Shown here: positions 1 to 8,983 of the stretch, one piece after another
Layout of the letters: each line of letters starts with the position of its first letter
How positions within the stretch are numbered: position 1 is the stretch's first letter
Source: Blastococcus mobilis
GTDB taxonomy: Bacteria; Actinomycetota; Actinomycetes; Mycobacteriales; Geodermatophilaceae
Length of the DNA stretch: 64,000 nt
Assembly: GCF_900188025.1 (NCBI RefSeq)
Contig: NZ_FZNO01000014.1
Coordinates: forward strand, 1-64,000
Direction of reading: 5' to 3'
Notes under the pieces: generated by a model
The model's database searches: none
The model's input: the letters and a program-made list of their open reading frames with translations, nothing else
What the model was told of the DNA's origin: nothing
Position numbers and translations under genes: made by a program

Positions 1-590
1 TCGTCGCCCACTTCCACTACGTCGTCTTCGGCACCGTGGTGTTCGCCGCCTACGCCGGCATCTACTTCTGGTTCCCCAAGATGTGTGGCCGGATGATGGA
101 CGAGCGGATCGGCAAGCTGCACTTCTGGCTGACCTTCATCGGCTTCCACACCACGTTCCTGGTGCAGCACTGGCTCGGCGGTGAGGGCATGCCGCGCCGC
201 TACGTGGACTACCTGGCCACCGACTCGTTCACCGCGCTGAACATGGTGTCCACGATCGGGTCCTTCATCCTCGGCGCGTCCGCCATCCCGTTCTTCTACA
301 ACGTGGTGCGGTCGTGGAAGTACGGCGAGCTGGCGCTGCGTGACGACCCCTGGGGCCACGGCAACTCGCTGGAGTGGGCGACCTCCTCGCCGCCGCCGCG
401 GCACAACTTCGTCGAGATCCCCAAGATCCGCTCCGAGCGCCCGGCGTTCGAGGCGCACTACCCGCACCTCCTTAAGCGGCTCCAGGACGAGGCCCACGCC
501 GGCAAGCGGCACAAGCCGTACGGCGGCGTCAGCGAGCTGGTCGGCGGTACCGGCCCACGTCAGGGCCCGAACGACCCCGACCCCACCTGA
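1..590 (+). CDS. ctaD: Cytochrome c oxidase subunit I, C-terminal part (5' end outside window)
   Basis: This is the C-terminal third of the heme-copper oxidase catalytic subunit, which reduces O2 at the end of the aerobic respiratory chain in the cell membrane. The reading frame is open from base 3 and begins [13 protein letters not shown], the conserved His-x-His segment whose two histidines ligate heme a3 and heme a in this family. At least three hydrophobic helices follow, then a cytoplasmic tail rich in Pro and charged residues ending at residue 195 of the visible part. The start lies outside the window. A strong hairpin follows the stop, and serB lies next, as in mycobacteria (ctaD-serB2). 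The identification is secure. Confidence 0.95.
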   Translation, partial: VAHFHYVVFGTVVFAAYAGIYFWFPKMCGRMMDERIGKLHFWLTFIGFHTTFLVQHWLGGEGMPRRYVDYLATDSFTALNMVSTIGSFILGASAIPFFYNVVRSWKYGELALRDDPWGHGNSLEWATSSPPPRHNFVEIPKIRSERPAFEAHYPHLLKRLQDEAHAGKRHKPYGGVSELVGGTGPRQGPNDPDPT

Positions 591-607
591 GCGCCCCGCG
601 CGACTCC

Positions 608-648
608 ACGGACGCCCCGTCGGCCTACTCGGCCGGCGGGGCGTCCGT
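608..648 (+). terminator. Hairpin terminator after ctaD
   Basis: A 12-bp perfect inverted repeat (ACGGACGCCCCG at 608-619 with its complement at 637-648) encloses a second 5-bp stem. It starts 18 bp after the ctaD stop and has no T-run, as is usual in GC-rich actinobacteria. Confidence 0.75.
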
Positions 649-771
649 CGTCGGCGGTGTCGCGTCGCGGGCCGGAGCCCGCTCCTGCGCACACGGGGCT
701 TCCCGAACCCCCGGGGAGCGGTGCTGCGCGTGGCGGGCGTCCCGGGGGCAGCGAGGGGGCGGTCCGGAGCG

Positions 772-2070
772 GTGCGGCACGATGACGGCGTGCCGCTCGA
801 TCCGACGCCCCGCCCCCCGACGGTTCCGCCGACGGAGGCGCCCCGGGCCCTGCTGACCGTCAGCGGGGCCGACCGGCCCGGGGTGACGGCGCGGCTCTTC
901 TCCGCCCTCGCCGCCCCGGGCGACGGCGCACCCGCCGTCGAGGTGCTCGACGTGGAGCAGGTGGTCGTGCACGGACACCTCGTCCTGGGGGTCGTCGTCG
1001 GGGCGCGGGCCGGCGGCGACGGTCCGGCTGCCGAGGAGACGGCGCTCCTGAGCTTCCTGTCCGGGGTGGCCGGCGACGTCTCCGCGGCCATGGGGGTCAC
1101 CGTCGAGGTCGAGTCCGCGTCGGAGCCGCACCGCGCGTCCACGGTCGGCCGCCCGCACCACGTGATCGTGCTCGGCCGCCCGGTCCCGCCGGACGCCGTC
1201 GCCGGTGCCGCCCGGGCGATCGCGGGGATCGGCGGCAACATCGACGCCATCCGGCGGCTGTCCGACTATCCGGTGACCAGCTTCGAACTCACCGTCTCGG
1301 GCGCCGAGGCGACCCGGCTGCGCACGGAGCTGGCCTCGGTGGCCGCCGCCACCGGCGCCGACATCGCCGTCGAGCAGGTGGGCCTGGCCCGCCGCAGCAA
1401 GCGGCTGATCGTCCTGGACGTCGACTCCACCCTCGTCCGTGGGGAGGTCATCGACGAGCTCGCCGCGCGGGCCGGCCGGGCCGCCGAGGTCGCCCGCATC
1501 ACCGCGGCGGCGATGAACGGCGAGCTGGACTTCGCCGAGTCGCTGCGGGCCCGCGTCGCCGTCCTCGCCGGCCTCCCCGCCGAGGTCCTCGACGAGGTGC
1601 GCGAGGCGCTGGTCCTCACCCCCGGCGCGCGGACCCTCATCCGCACGCTCCAGCGTCTGGGGTTCCGCTGCGGCATCGTCAGCGGTGGCTTCACCCAGAT
1701 CACCGATCCCCTGGCCGAGACGCTCGGGCTGGACTTCTCCGCCGCCAACACCCTCGAAGTGGTCGACGGCGAGCTCACCGGTCGGCTGGTGGGGGACATC
1801 GTCGACCGGCCGGGCAAGGCCCGCGCGCTGGCCCGGTTCGCCGAGCAGTACGGGATCCCGCTGGAGCAGACTGTCGCGGTCGGCGACGGAGCCAACGATC
1901 TCGACATGCTCAACACCGCGGGCCTGGGGATCGCCTTCAACGCCAAGCCGTTCGTCCGCGAGCAGGCGCACACGGCGCTCAACCAGCCCTATCTCGACGC
2001 GGTGCTGCAGGTGCTCGGCTTCACGAGGGACGAGGTCCTCGACGCGATACCCGCGTCATCCTCCGGATGA
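772..2070 (+). CDS. serB: Phosphoserine phosphatase SerB with N-terminal ACT domains
   Basis: The enzyme hydrolyses O-phosphoserine to L-serine, the last step of serine synthesis in the cytoplasm. The N-terminal half carries two ACT-like regulatory segments (around ALLTVSGADRPGVTARL and HVIVLGRPVPPDAV). The C-terminal half is a HAD hydrolase with motif I DVDSTLV (DxDxT), motif II in CGIVSGGF, and the late AVGDGANDLDM motif. The length, about 430 residues, suits the actinobacterial SerB2 type. The start is uncertain: GTG at 772 has an AGGGGGC run 12 bp upstream, GTG at 790 is also in frame, and nothing upstream of 721 looks coding. It follows ctaD as in mycobacteria. Its substrate is also the likely donor for the CysM encoded at 6414. 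Confidence 0.93.
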   Translation: MRHDDGVPLDPTPRPPTVPPTEAPRALLTVSGADRPGVTARLFSALAAPGDGAPAVEVLDVEQVVVHGHLVLGVVVGARAGGDGPAAEETALLSFLSGVAGDVSAAMGVTVEVESASEPHRASTVGRPHHVIVLGRPVPPDAVAGAARAIAGIGGNIDAIRRLSDYPVTSFELTVSGAEATRLRTELASVAAATGADIAVEQVGLARRSKRLIVLDVDSTLVRGEVIDELAARAGRAAEVARITAAAMNGELDFAESLRARVAVLAGLPAEVLDEVREALVLTPGARTLIRTLQRLGFRCGIVSGGFTQITDPLAETLGLDFSAANTLEVVDGELTGRLVGDIVDRPGKARALARFAEQYGIPLEQTVAVGDGANDLDMLNTAGLGIAFNAKPFVREQAHTALNQPYLDAVLQVLGFTRDEVLDAIPASSSG

Positions 2071-2110
2071 CACCGCGGTGTGATCTGTCGTCCTCCGGAC
2101 GACACCGCGG
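2055..2110. repeat. Two tandem hairpin units with a compensated stem
   Basis: A 24-bp unit (GTCATCCTCCGGATGACACC then GCGG) at 2055-2078 recurs at 2087-2110, a 32-bp period. Each unit holds a 6-bp stem with a CTCCG loop. The two differences between copies fall at paired stem positions (A-T becomes G-C), so both hairpins are kept. The serB stop codon lies inside the first unit. They probably act as a terminator or mRNA 3' end between the convergent serB and pncA. Confidence 0.75.
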
Positions 2111-2196
2111 CCAATTGCCGTCCCGTGGTGCCTGGAGCCGCTGAGTCACGCCTGCGCGGAACCCTCCGGGTCCCACTCGGCGTGACAGCTCCGGTC

Positions 2197-2769
2197 TCAG
2201 CCCTGGCGGACCGCTCCCTGGAGTTCGACGCCGGCCATCTTCAGCTCCTCGATCGCGGCGTCGGTCGTCCCGTCGGTCACCCCGGCGGTGAGGTGCAGCA
2301 ACACGCGGGTCGCGAAGCCGTTGCCGACCGCGTCCAGGGCCGTCGCCCGGACGCAGTGGTCGGTCGCGATGCCGACGACGTCGACGGCGTCCACGCCGCG
2401 CTCGCGCAGCCAGTCGGCCAGCGGCACGTCACCGGCCCGGCCCTCGAACCCGGAGTAGGCGGCGGCGTGCTCACCCTTGTCGAAGACCGCCTCGATCGGC
2501 TCGCGGTCCAGCGCCGGGTGCAGCTCGACGCCCTCCGTGCCGACCACGCAGTGCGCGGGCCACGTCTCCAGGAAGTCCGGGTGTTCGGCGAAATGGCCCC
2601 CCGGATCGATGTGGTGATCCCGGGTCGCGACCACGTGGGCGTAGTCCCCGGCCGCCGTCCGGACGTGTTCGGTGACGGCCGCGGCCACCGCCGCCCCACC
2701 GGCGACGGCGAGGCTCCCGCCCTCGCAGAAGTCGTTCTGCACGTCGACGACCACCAGCGCCCGTGTCAT
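2197..2769 (-). CDS. pncA: Nicotinamidase (PncA family)
   Basis: A 190-residue isochorismatase-fold amidase that converts nicotinamide to nicotinate for NAD salvage. The catalytic triad is visible: Asp9 in VVDVQNDF, Lys98 in FDKGEH and Cys139 in ATDHCVRAT. Metal ligands Asp51, His53 and His73 lie in TRDHHID and PAHC. Length and motif spacing match mycobacterial PncA closely. It lies 13 bp after pncB on the same strand, so the two form a salvage operon in which PncB uses the PncA product. Confidence 0.95.
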   Translation of the reverse strand: MTRALVVVDVQNDFCEGGSLAVAGGAAVAAAVTEHVRTAAGDYAHVVATRDHHIDPGGHFAEHPDFLETWPAHCVVGTEGVELHPALDREPIEAVFDKGEHAAAYSGFEGRAGDVPLADWLRERGVDAVDVVGIATDHCVRATALDAVGNGFATRVLLHLTAGVTDGTTDAAIEELKMAGVELQGAVRQG

Positions 2770-2782
2770 GACCCCTCCTCGA

Positions 2783-4090
2783 TCAGACGTTCACCGTCTC
2801 CAACGCGCATTCCCCGCGGGACAGTGCCCAGGCCTCCTGAGGAAGTGCTCGCCGTGCCTGCTCGTGGTGGGCCCGGGCCCGCCGCAGTGCCTCCGCCGGC
2901 GTCACGTCGTCGCAGACGACGCCGGCCTGCACCAGCGGGACGACGAGGTCCCGGTCGCCGTCCCGGGGCGCGATGGGGTCACTGCTCACCACCTCGGCCA
3001 CTGCGATGCCGTCGGCGTCGTGCCGGCGGACGGCGTGCTTCCGCCCGCCGACCGACACCTTGTCCTTCGACTTCTTGGCCACGGGCACGCCGTCGCGCTC
3101 GACCAGCTTGTAGACCATCCCCGCGGTCGGTGCGCCCGATCCGGTCACCAGCGAGGTGCCCACGCCGTAGCCGTCGACGGGGGCGGCCATGAGGCCGGAG
3201 ATGGCGTACTCGTCGAGGTCGCTGGTGACGATGATCCGGGTCCTGGTGGCCCCGAGGGAGTCGAGCAGCTCGCGGGCGTGCGTGGCCAGCGTGGGCAGGT
3301 CACCGGAATCCAGGCGGATGGCGCCGAGCCCGGGTCCGGCCACCTCGACCGCGGCCCGGATGCCGTCGTCGATGTCGTAGGTGTCCACGAGCAGCGTCGT
3401 CCCGGGCCCGAGGGTGTCGACCTGGGCCTGGAAGGCCGAGCGTTCGTCGTCGTGCAGCAGCGTGAAGGCGTGTGCGCTGGTCCCTGTCGTCGGGACGCCG
3501 TAGCGCCGTCCGGCCTCCAGGTTCGAGCTGGACGCGAACCCGACCATGTGCGCGGCACGCGCCGCGGCGACGGCGGCCTCCTCGTGCGTGCGCCGTGACC
3601 CCATCTCGATGCACGGCCGCTCGCAGGCGGCGGCCACCATGCGGGCGGCGGCCGAGGCGATGGCGCTGTCGTGGTTGAGCACCGACAGGGCGAGGGTCTC
3701 GAGGAGAACGCCTTCCGCGAACGGCGCGCGCACGGTGAGGACCGGTGAACCGGGGAAGTACAGGTCGCCCTCGGCGTATCCCGCGATGTCACCCGAGAAC
3801 CGGTAACCGGCCAGCCAGTCGAGGAGACGTTCGTCGGTCAGGCCCTGCTCGCGCAGGGCGGTCAGCTCGGTGTCCCCGAACCGGAAGTGCGGCAGCGCCT
3901 CCAGCAGCCGGCCCGTGCCGGCGAGGACGCCGTACCGGCGGCCGAAGGGCAGGCGGCGGGCGAACACCTCGAAGACGCAGTCGCGATCGGCGGTGCCGTC
4001 GGCGAGGGCGGCGGCGACCATCGTGAGCTCGTAGCGATCGGTGAACAGCCCTGGGGCCGGTGGGGGAGCGTGCCCGGTGTCCGCAGCCAT
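2783..4090 (-). CDS. pncB: Nicotinate phosphoribosyltransferase
   Basis: A 435-residue enzyme that joins nicotinate to PRPP, giving nicotinate mononucleotide in the Preiss-Handler NAD salvage route. The N-terminal LFTDRYELTM segment, the GSRRTHEEAA segment and the IRLDSGDL segment are hallmarks of the family. The start is ATG at 4090, with a TACGCT box 8 bp upstream (4099-4104), which suggests a leaderless transcript. It is divergent from clpS, the same neighbour as in mycobacteria, and is followed directly by pncA. Confidence 0.95.
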   Translation of the reverse strand: MAADTGHAPPPAPGLFTDRYELTMVAAALADGTADRDCVFEVFARRLPFGRRYGVLAGTGRLLEALPHFRFGDTELTALREQGLTDERLLDWLAGYRFSGDIAGYAEGDLYFPGSPVLTVRAPFAEGVLLETLALSVLNHDSAIASAAARMVAAACERPCIEMGSRRTHEEAAVAAARAAHMVGFASSSNLEAGRRYGVPTTGTSAHAFTLLHDDERSAFQAQVDTLGPGTTLLVDTYDIDDGIRAAVEVAGPGLGAIRLDSGDLPTLATHARELLDSLGATRTRIIVTSDLDEYAISGLMAAPVDGYGVGTSLVTGSGAPTAGMVYKLVERDGVPVAKKSKDKVSVGGRKHAVRRHDADGIAVAEVVSSDPIAPRDGDRDLVVPLVQAGVVCDDVTPAEALRRARAHHEQARRALPQEAWALSRGECALETVNV

Positions 4091-4098
4091 GATCGGGA

Positions 4099-4143
4099 AG
4101 CGTAGGCGGGCCCGGTCACGGGGGCAGATCGGCGTCCTAAGGT
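4099..4143. promoter_or_regulatory. Divergent -10 boxes for pncB (minus) and clpS (plus)
   Basis: On the minus strand TACGCT (4099-4104) ends 8 bp before the pncB ATG. On the plus strand TAAGGT (4138-4143) ends 6 bp before the clpS GTG. Both fit the TANNNT -10 consensus at a spacing that would put the transcription start on or next to the start codon. Confidence 0.55.
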
Positions 4144-4149
4144 GGAGCC

Positions 4150-4446
4150 GTGGCCGGACCGCTCGCTCCGACTCGGACTCCCGAGCAGACGGAAGAGGAA
4201 CTCGGCGACCTCGACCGTCCGTGGGTGACGATCGTGTGGAACGACCCGGTCAACCTGATGACCTACGTGACCTTCGTGCTGCAGGACCTGTTCGGCTACG
4301 ACGAGCCCACGGCCACGGCGCTGATGCTGCAGGTCCACCACGAGGGCAAGGCGATCGTCAGCTCCGGTCCACGGGAGCGGATGGAACACGACACCAGCCG
4401 GCTGCACGCCTACGGGCTGTGGGCCAGCTTCCAGCGGGACACCTGA
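4150..4446 (+). CDS. clpS: ATP-dependent Clp protease adaptor ClpS
   Basis: A 98-residue adaptor that delivers N-end-rule substrates to the ClpC/ClpP protease in the cytoplasm. A disordered acidic N-terminus precedes the conserved core [15 protein letters not shown] (Asn-Asp-Pro-x-Asn motif), the helix [13 protein letters not shown], and VHHEGKAIV. The GTG start is chosen because a TAAGGT box lies 6 bp upstream and family length fits. Adjacent pncB and DUF2017 genes match the mycobacterial Rv1330c-Rv1332 order. Confidence 0.93.
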   Translation: MAGPLAPTRTPEQTEEELGDLDRPWVTIVWNDPVNLMTYVTFVLQDLFGYDEPTATALMLQVHHEGKAIVSSGPRERMEHDTSRLHAYGLWASFQRDT

Positions 4447-4501
4447 GCGTGCGAGCTCACGCGTGGGCGATGCCGCCGGCGAGCACCGGCGAGGAGGTGG
4501 C

Positions 4502-5002
4502 ATGAAGCCGTTCCGATCCAGCCGTGGGGGCGACATCGTCGCGCGCCTGGAACCGGCAGAGGCGAGCATCGTCGGTCTGCTCCTGGACCAGCTGGAGCAG
4601 CTGCTGGCGGCCGACGCCGACGACGTGGGTGACGACCCGGTGCTCGTGCGGCTGATCCCGGACGGACACCGCGGCGATCCCGAGCTGGCCGCGGACTACC
4701 GAAAGCTGACCGAGGCCTCGCTGCGCAGCGGCAAGGCCGAGGATCTCGCGACGGTGCGCGCCACCCTGCCCGACGGCGGGGGAGAGGTACGGCTGGACTC
4801 CGACCAGGCGGCGGCCTGGCTGCGCAGTACCAACGACCTGCGGCTGGCGTTGGGTACCCGGCTCGACATCGGCGAGGACACCGAACCGCCGGAGGAGATC
4901 ACCGGCGAGGAGGACCAGCAGCTGGCGGTCTACTACTGGCTCACCGCGCTGCAGGGGTCACTCGTCGACGCACTGGTCGCCGGACGCGCCGCCCGAAGCT
5001 GA
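4502..5002 (+). CDS. DUF2017 domain protein
   Basis: A 166-residue cytoplasmic protein of the actinobacterial DUF2017 family. Its biochemical role is unknown, but it is almost always found beside clpS. The ATG start follows a strong GAGGAGG site by about 5 bp. The helical LEPAEASIVGLLLDQLEQLL segment and the RLIPDGHRGD motif are typical of the family. The gene is 55 bp after clpS and probably shares its transcript. Its last 62 bases overlap the 3' end of the convergent membrane-protein gene. Confidence 0.85.
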   Translation: MKPFRSSRGGDIVARLEPAEASIVGLLLDQLEQLLAADADDVGDDPVLVRLIPDGHRGDPELAADYRKLTEASLRSGKAEDLATVRATLPDGGGEVRLDSDQAAAWLRSTNDLRLALGTRLDIGEDTEPPEEITGEEDQQLAVYYWLTALQGSLVDALVAGRAARS

Positions 5003-5294
5003 ACACGATGAGCAGTGCCAGCAGCACGTCGAGACCGAAGAAGACGTACACCATCCCGTGCAGCGGGACCCCGACGACGGCTGCCCCCACGGTCGAGACG
5101 AGGACGACGACCGAGAGCGCGAGGACCAGCACCAGGGCGAGCGTGCGGAGGGCGACGACCAGGATGTAGGACGCCCGGTCGGCCGGCTCGTCGGGGCTGT
5201 AACCGGGACGCTTCGGCAGGCCGCGTACGCCCAGGACCAGCGCGGGGACGGGGAACAGCATCACCGCCGCCGCGACGAGAAGCTCCACCAGCAC
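4941..5294 (-). CDS. Small integral membrane protein of unknown function
   Basis: A 117-residue protein with three clear hydrophobic segments: the N-terminus (LVELLVAAAVMLFPVPALVL), the middle (VALRTLALVLVLALSVVVLV) and GMVYVFFGLDVLLALLIVF, followed by an Arg-rich tail. I do not recognise the family. The start is GTG, with TACGGT (5302-5307 complement) 7 bp upstream, so the transcript is probably leaderless. The last 62 bases overlap DUF2017 on the opposite strand. Confidence 0.7.
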   Translation of the reverse strand: MLVELLVAAAVMLFPVPALVLGVRGLPKRPGYSPDEPADRASYILVVALRTLALVLVLALSVVVLVSTVGAAVVGVPLHGMVYVFFGLDVLLALLIVFSFGRRVRRPVRRRVTPAAR

Positions 5295-5395
5295 GTTACG
5301 GACCGTATCGGGTTCGGTGTGGCCATCTGACCGCCACCCGATGCCGCTCGGGGGCGCGGACCGAGGCGCCGGACAGCGCCACCTAGACTGCCGGT

Positions 5396-5881
5396 GTGCT
5401 GCGCATCGACCGCGCGACCTACGACGCCATCGTGGCTCACGCCCGGAAGGACCATCCGGACGAGGCCTGTGGCGTCGTCGCTGGTCCCGAGGGCAGCGAC
5501 CGGCCCGAGCGGTTCATCCCGATGCTCAACGCGGCGCGGTCGCCCACGTTCTACGAGTTCGACTCCGGTGACCTGCTGCGGCTGTACCGGGAGATGGACG
5601 ACCGGGACGAATGGCCGGTCGTCGTGTACCACTCGCACACCGCCACCGAGGCCTACCCTTCGCGGACCGACGTCGGCTACGCCTCCGGTCCCGCCGCCGA
5701 CCCCCGCACCCACTACGTGCTCGTGTCGACGCGCCACCACGGGCACGAGACCGGCCTGGTGGACGACGAGGTCGAGTTCCGCAGCTTCCGCATCGTCGGC
5801 GGAGAGGTGAGCGAGGAAGAGGTCGAGGTCGTCGAGTCCTACCTCTTCGGGCACTCGCCGACCACCGTCGTCTACGACTGA
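5396..5881 (+). CDS. mec: CysO-cysteine peptidase (Mec, JAMM/MPN+ metalloprotease)
   Basis: A 161-residue zinc isopeptidase of the JAMM family. Known relatives release cysteine from the C-terminus of the sulfur carrier CysO. The motif HSHTATEAYPSRTD gives the canonical His-x-His-x7-Ser-x2-Asp metal site, and the N-terminal MLRIDRATYDAIVAHA with EACG fits the MPN fold. The start is GTG 5396, where TAGACT (5384-5389) lies 6 bp upstream and suggests a leaderless mRNA. cysO and cysM follow, giving the complete mec-cysO-cysM set seen in mycobacteria (Rv1334-Rv1336). Confidence 0.93.
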   Translation: MLRIDRATYDAIVAHARKDHPDEACGVVAGPEGSDRPERFIPMLNAARSPTFYEFDSGDLLRLYREMDDRDEWPVVVYHSHTATEAYPSRTDVGYASGPAADPRTHYVLVSTRHHGHETGLVDDEVEFRSFRIVGGEVSEEEVEVVESYLFGHSPTTVVYD

Positions 5882-5885
5882 AGAA

Positions 5886-5988
5886 GGACCCTCCTGCTCC
5901 CACCGTGGAAGGACCCCGTCCCTCTCACCCCTCGCACGCTCGGGGCGAGCCTCCGGACGGAGCCAGCGGCGGACCCTGCAGGAGGGCC
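5886..5988. repeat. Dispersed element copy A with inverted ends
   Basis: A 103-bp intergenic element bounded by GGACCCTCCTGC and GCAGGAGGGCC, which are inverted relative to each other. The interior reads along GGACCCCGTCC, CTCGCACGCTC and CCTCCGGACGG. Copy B (41348-41446, opposite orientation) matches it over nearly the whole length, and copy C (24120-24175) matches with the middle missing. It lies between mec and cysO. Confidence 0.75.
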
Positions 5989-6068
5989 ACCCGCCGTCCG
6001 GAATCCCCGACGGCGACCGGGCGTTGGCCCGCTCAGACGCACGATCGCTGCCTGCGCAGCGCCCTTGA

Positions 6069-7364
<1,296 letters not shown>

Positions 7365-7512
7365 CGGGGGTCCTGCGGCCAGGTCCGGGCGCAACGGTCT
7401 GGCGTGCGTCGCCCGGATGCGCTGGACTGACCGGCGCCGGTGCGCACGGGGCGGTTCCTGGGTCGCCGGAGCACCGGCGCACAGGTCACCGTCGTCAGCG
7501 AGGAGCAGCCGC

Positions 7513-7746
7513 ATGACCACCACCGGCGAAACGGGCAACGTCACCGGCACCAAGGACAAGGACTACAACCTTCTCTGGTTCACCGAGACCTGCCTCAGCA
7601 ACGCATTGCGCCTGGAGACCTACATCCAGGACGCCGAGCGCGATGGGGACAGCGAACTGGCCGAACTCTTCCGTCGCGCCCAGACGGAGAGCCGCAAGGG
7701 TGGTGAGCAGGGCAAGCAGCTGCTCCGCAGCCGAATGTCTGGCTGA
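7513..7746 (+). CDS. Small hypothetical protein
   Basis: A 77-residue soluble protein with a helical core (NLLWFTETCLSNALRLETYI, then AELFRRAQTESRKGGEQGKQ). I do not recognise a named family. The helix pattern might suit a small helical bundle, but no function can be assigned. The ATG start follows GCGAGGAG by 7 bp, which supports it as a real gene. It is followed by a strong terminator hairpin and has no obvious operon partner. Confidence 0.7.
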   Translation: MTTTGETGNVTGTKDKDYNLLWFTETCLSNALRLETYIQDAERDGDSELAELFRRAQTESRKGGEQGKQLLRSRMSG

Positions 7747-8232
7747 CCTTCACCGTCGGCACCCGTGGAAGGCCCTCTCCGAACCCGCCTCTTCGGCTTC
7801 TGGTGAGGGTGCTCGGGGCACATCGGTGCCTCGGCTCCCGGGGCTCTGACACCGGTCCCCGCCTCGCCACCCGGCGAGGCGGGGACCGCTGCGTTCCGGG
7901 GCTCGCGCCCGGGGCTCCGGCGGCAAGCTGGGACCGCGGCGGCATGTGCGTGCTGCGCCGAGGGGGGCGGCGACGTGCCGCCCAGGTCAGCACCGGACGC
8001 CGATCAGGCGAACCCGGAGGGGGCCCTCGACGTGCGGAAGGCGCGGCGCGGGGGTCTGTGGCCACTCGTCCTGCGGGGCGTCAGCACCGACGGTTAGCCT
8101 GGCGCGCGACATGAGGACGACGGGGGGGCGCGGAGCAGAGGCGCCGATCAGCAACGTCGGCCCGGGCGTCGGTGGGAGCACCGTCGACCGGCCGGTGATG
8201 GACGCGCTCTGCGCTGCTCAGGTGGGCGCTGC
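7747..8232. other. Intergenic region, 486 bp
   Basis: The first 140 bases hold the terminator at 7854-7887. The rest is very GC-rich, and I see no convincing ORF, RNA gene or repeat in it. The promoter of the MBL gene must lie here, but I cannot place it with confidence. Confidence 0.6.
7854..7887 (+). terminator. Strong hairpin terminator
   Basis: A perfect 15-bp stem (GGTCCCCGCCTCGCC at 7854-7868 with its complement at 7873-7887) and a 4-base loop, 107 bp after the small ORF ending at 7746. No T-run follows. Confidence 0.7.
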
Positions 8233-8973
8233 GTGAAGCTCACCGTCGTCGGGTGCTCGGGCAGCGCTCCGGGCCCGAAGTCCCCGGCCTCCTGCTACCT
8301 GGTCGAACATGACGGCTTCCGGCTGCTCCTCGACCTGGGCAGCGGAGCGTTCGGCTCGCTGCTCGGACTGACCGACCCGGCGAGGATCGACGCGATCTTC
8401 CTGTCCCATCTGCACGGCGACCACTGCCTCGACGTCGTCCCGTTCGTGGTCTGGCACCGTTACTCGGGGCTGTCGTCGGGTCGGAAGGTGCCGCTGTTCG
8501 CCCCGTCCGGTGCCGACCGACGGCTGGCCCTGGCCTACGACGGCGACGGTGCGACGCTGACCGACGTCTTCGATTTCGCGGTCGTCACGCCCGGGAAGTA
8601 CCGGATCGGCCCGTTCGACGTGGAGACCGCGCGCACCGCCCACCCGGTGGAGTGTCACGCCGTGCGGCTGACCGCGGGTGGCCGGTCCCTGGTCTACACC
8701 GGTGACACCGGGCCGTGCGAGCGCGTCGTCGAGCTCGCCCGAGGTGCCGACGTGCTGCTGGCCGAGGCCGCGCACCCGCCAGGCCCCGGCATTCCCCCGG
8801 GGCTGCACCTGACCGGCCGGGAGGCGGGGGAGCACGCCGACGCGGCGGGTGTCGGACGGCTGCTGCTCACCCACGTGCCGGCCTGGGTCGACGAGATCGG
8901 GCAGCTGTTCGCGGCCAGCGCGGTCTTCTCGGAGACCGAGCTCGTCCGCCACGGCGCGACCTACGAGATCTGA
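8233..8973 (+). CDS. MBL-fold metallohydrolase (Rv1339-type phosphodiesterase)
   Basis: A 246-residue beta-lactamase-fold hydrolase of the RNase Z / cyclic phosphodiesterase branch. The metal motif SHLHGDHCLD gives His59, His61, Asp63 and His64, and YTGDTGPCE and the terminal HVP segment supply the other ligands. The position upstream of rph and rdgB is that of M. tuberculosis Rv1339, a homologue reported to degrade cAMP. Activity on cyclic nucleotides here is inferred. The start is GTG 8233 (VKLTVVGCSG); family length fits. The LigD-like gene starts 10 bp after its stop. Confidence 0.85.
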   Translation: MKLTVVGCSGSAPGPKSPASCYLVEHDGFRLLLDLGSGAFGSLLGLTDPARIDAIFLSHLHGDHCLDVVPFVVWHRYSGLSSGRKVPLFAPSGADRRLALAYDGDGATLTDVFDFAVVTPGKYRIGPFDVETARTAHPVECHAVRLTAGGRSLVYTGDTGPCERVVELARGADVLLAEAAHPPGPGIPPGLHLTGREAGEHADAAGVGRLLLTHVPAWVDEIGQLFAASAVFSETELVRHGATYEI

Positions 8974-8983
8974 GGACGCGCGC

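Noticed and set aside
625-1971. A 448-residue minus-strand ORF opposite serB
   Set aside because: It is rich in Gly, Arg, Asp and His with no hydrophobic core or motif, a typical antisense shadow of a GC-rich gene; serB on the plus strand has full family motifs.
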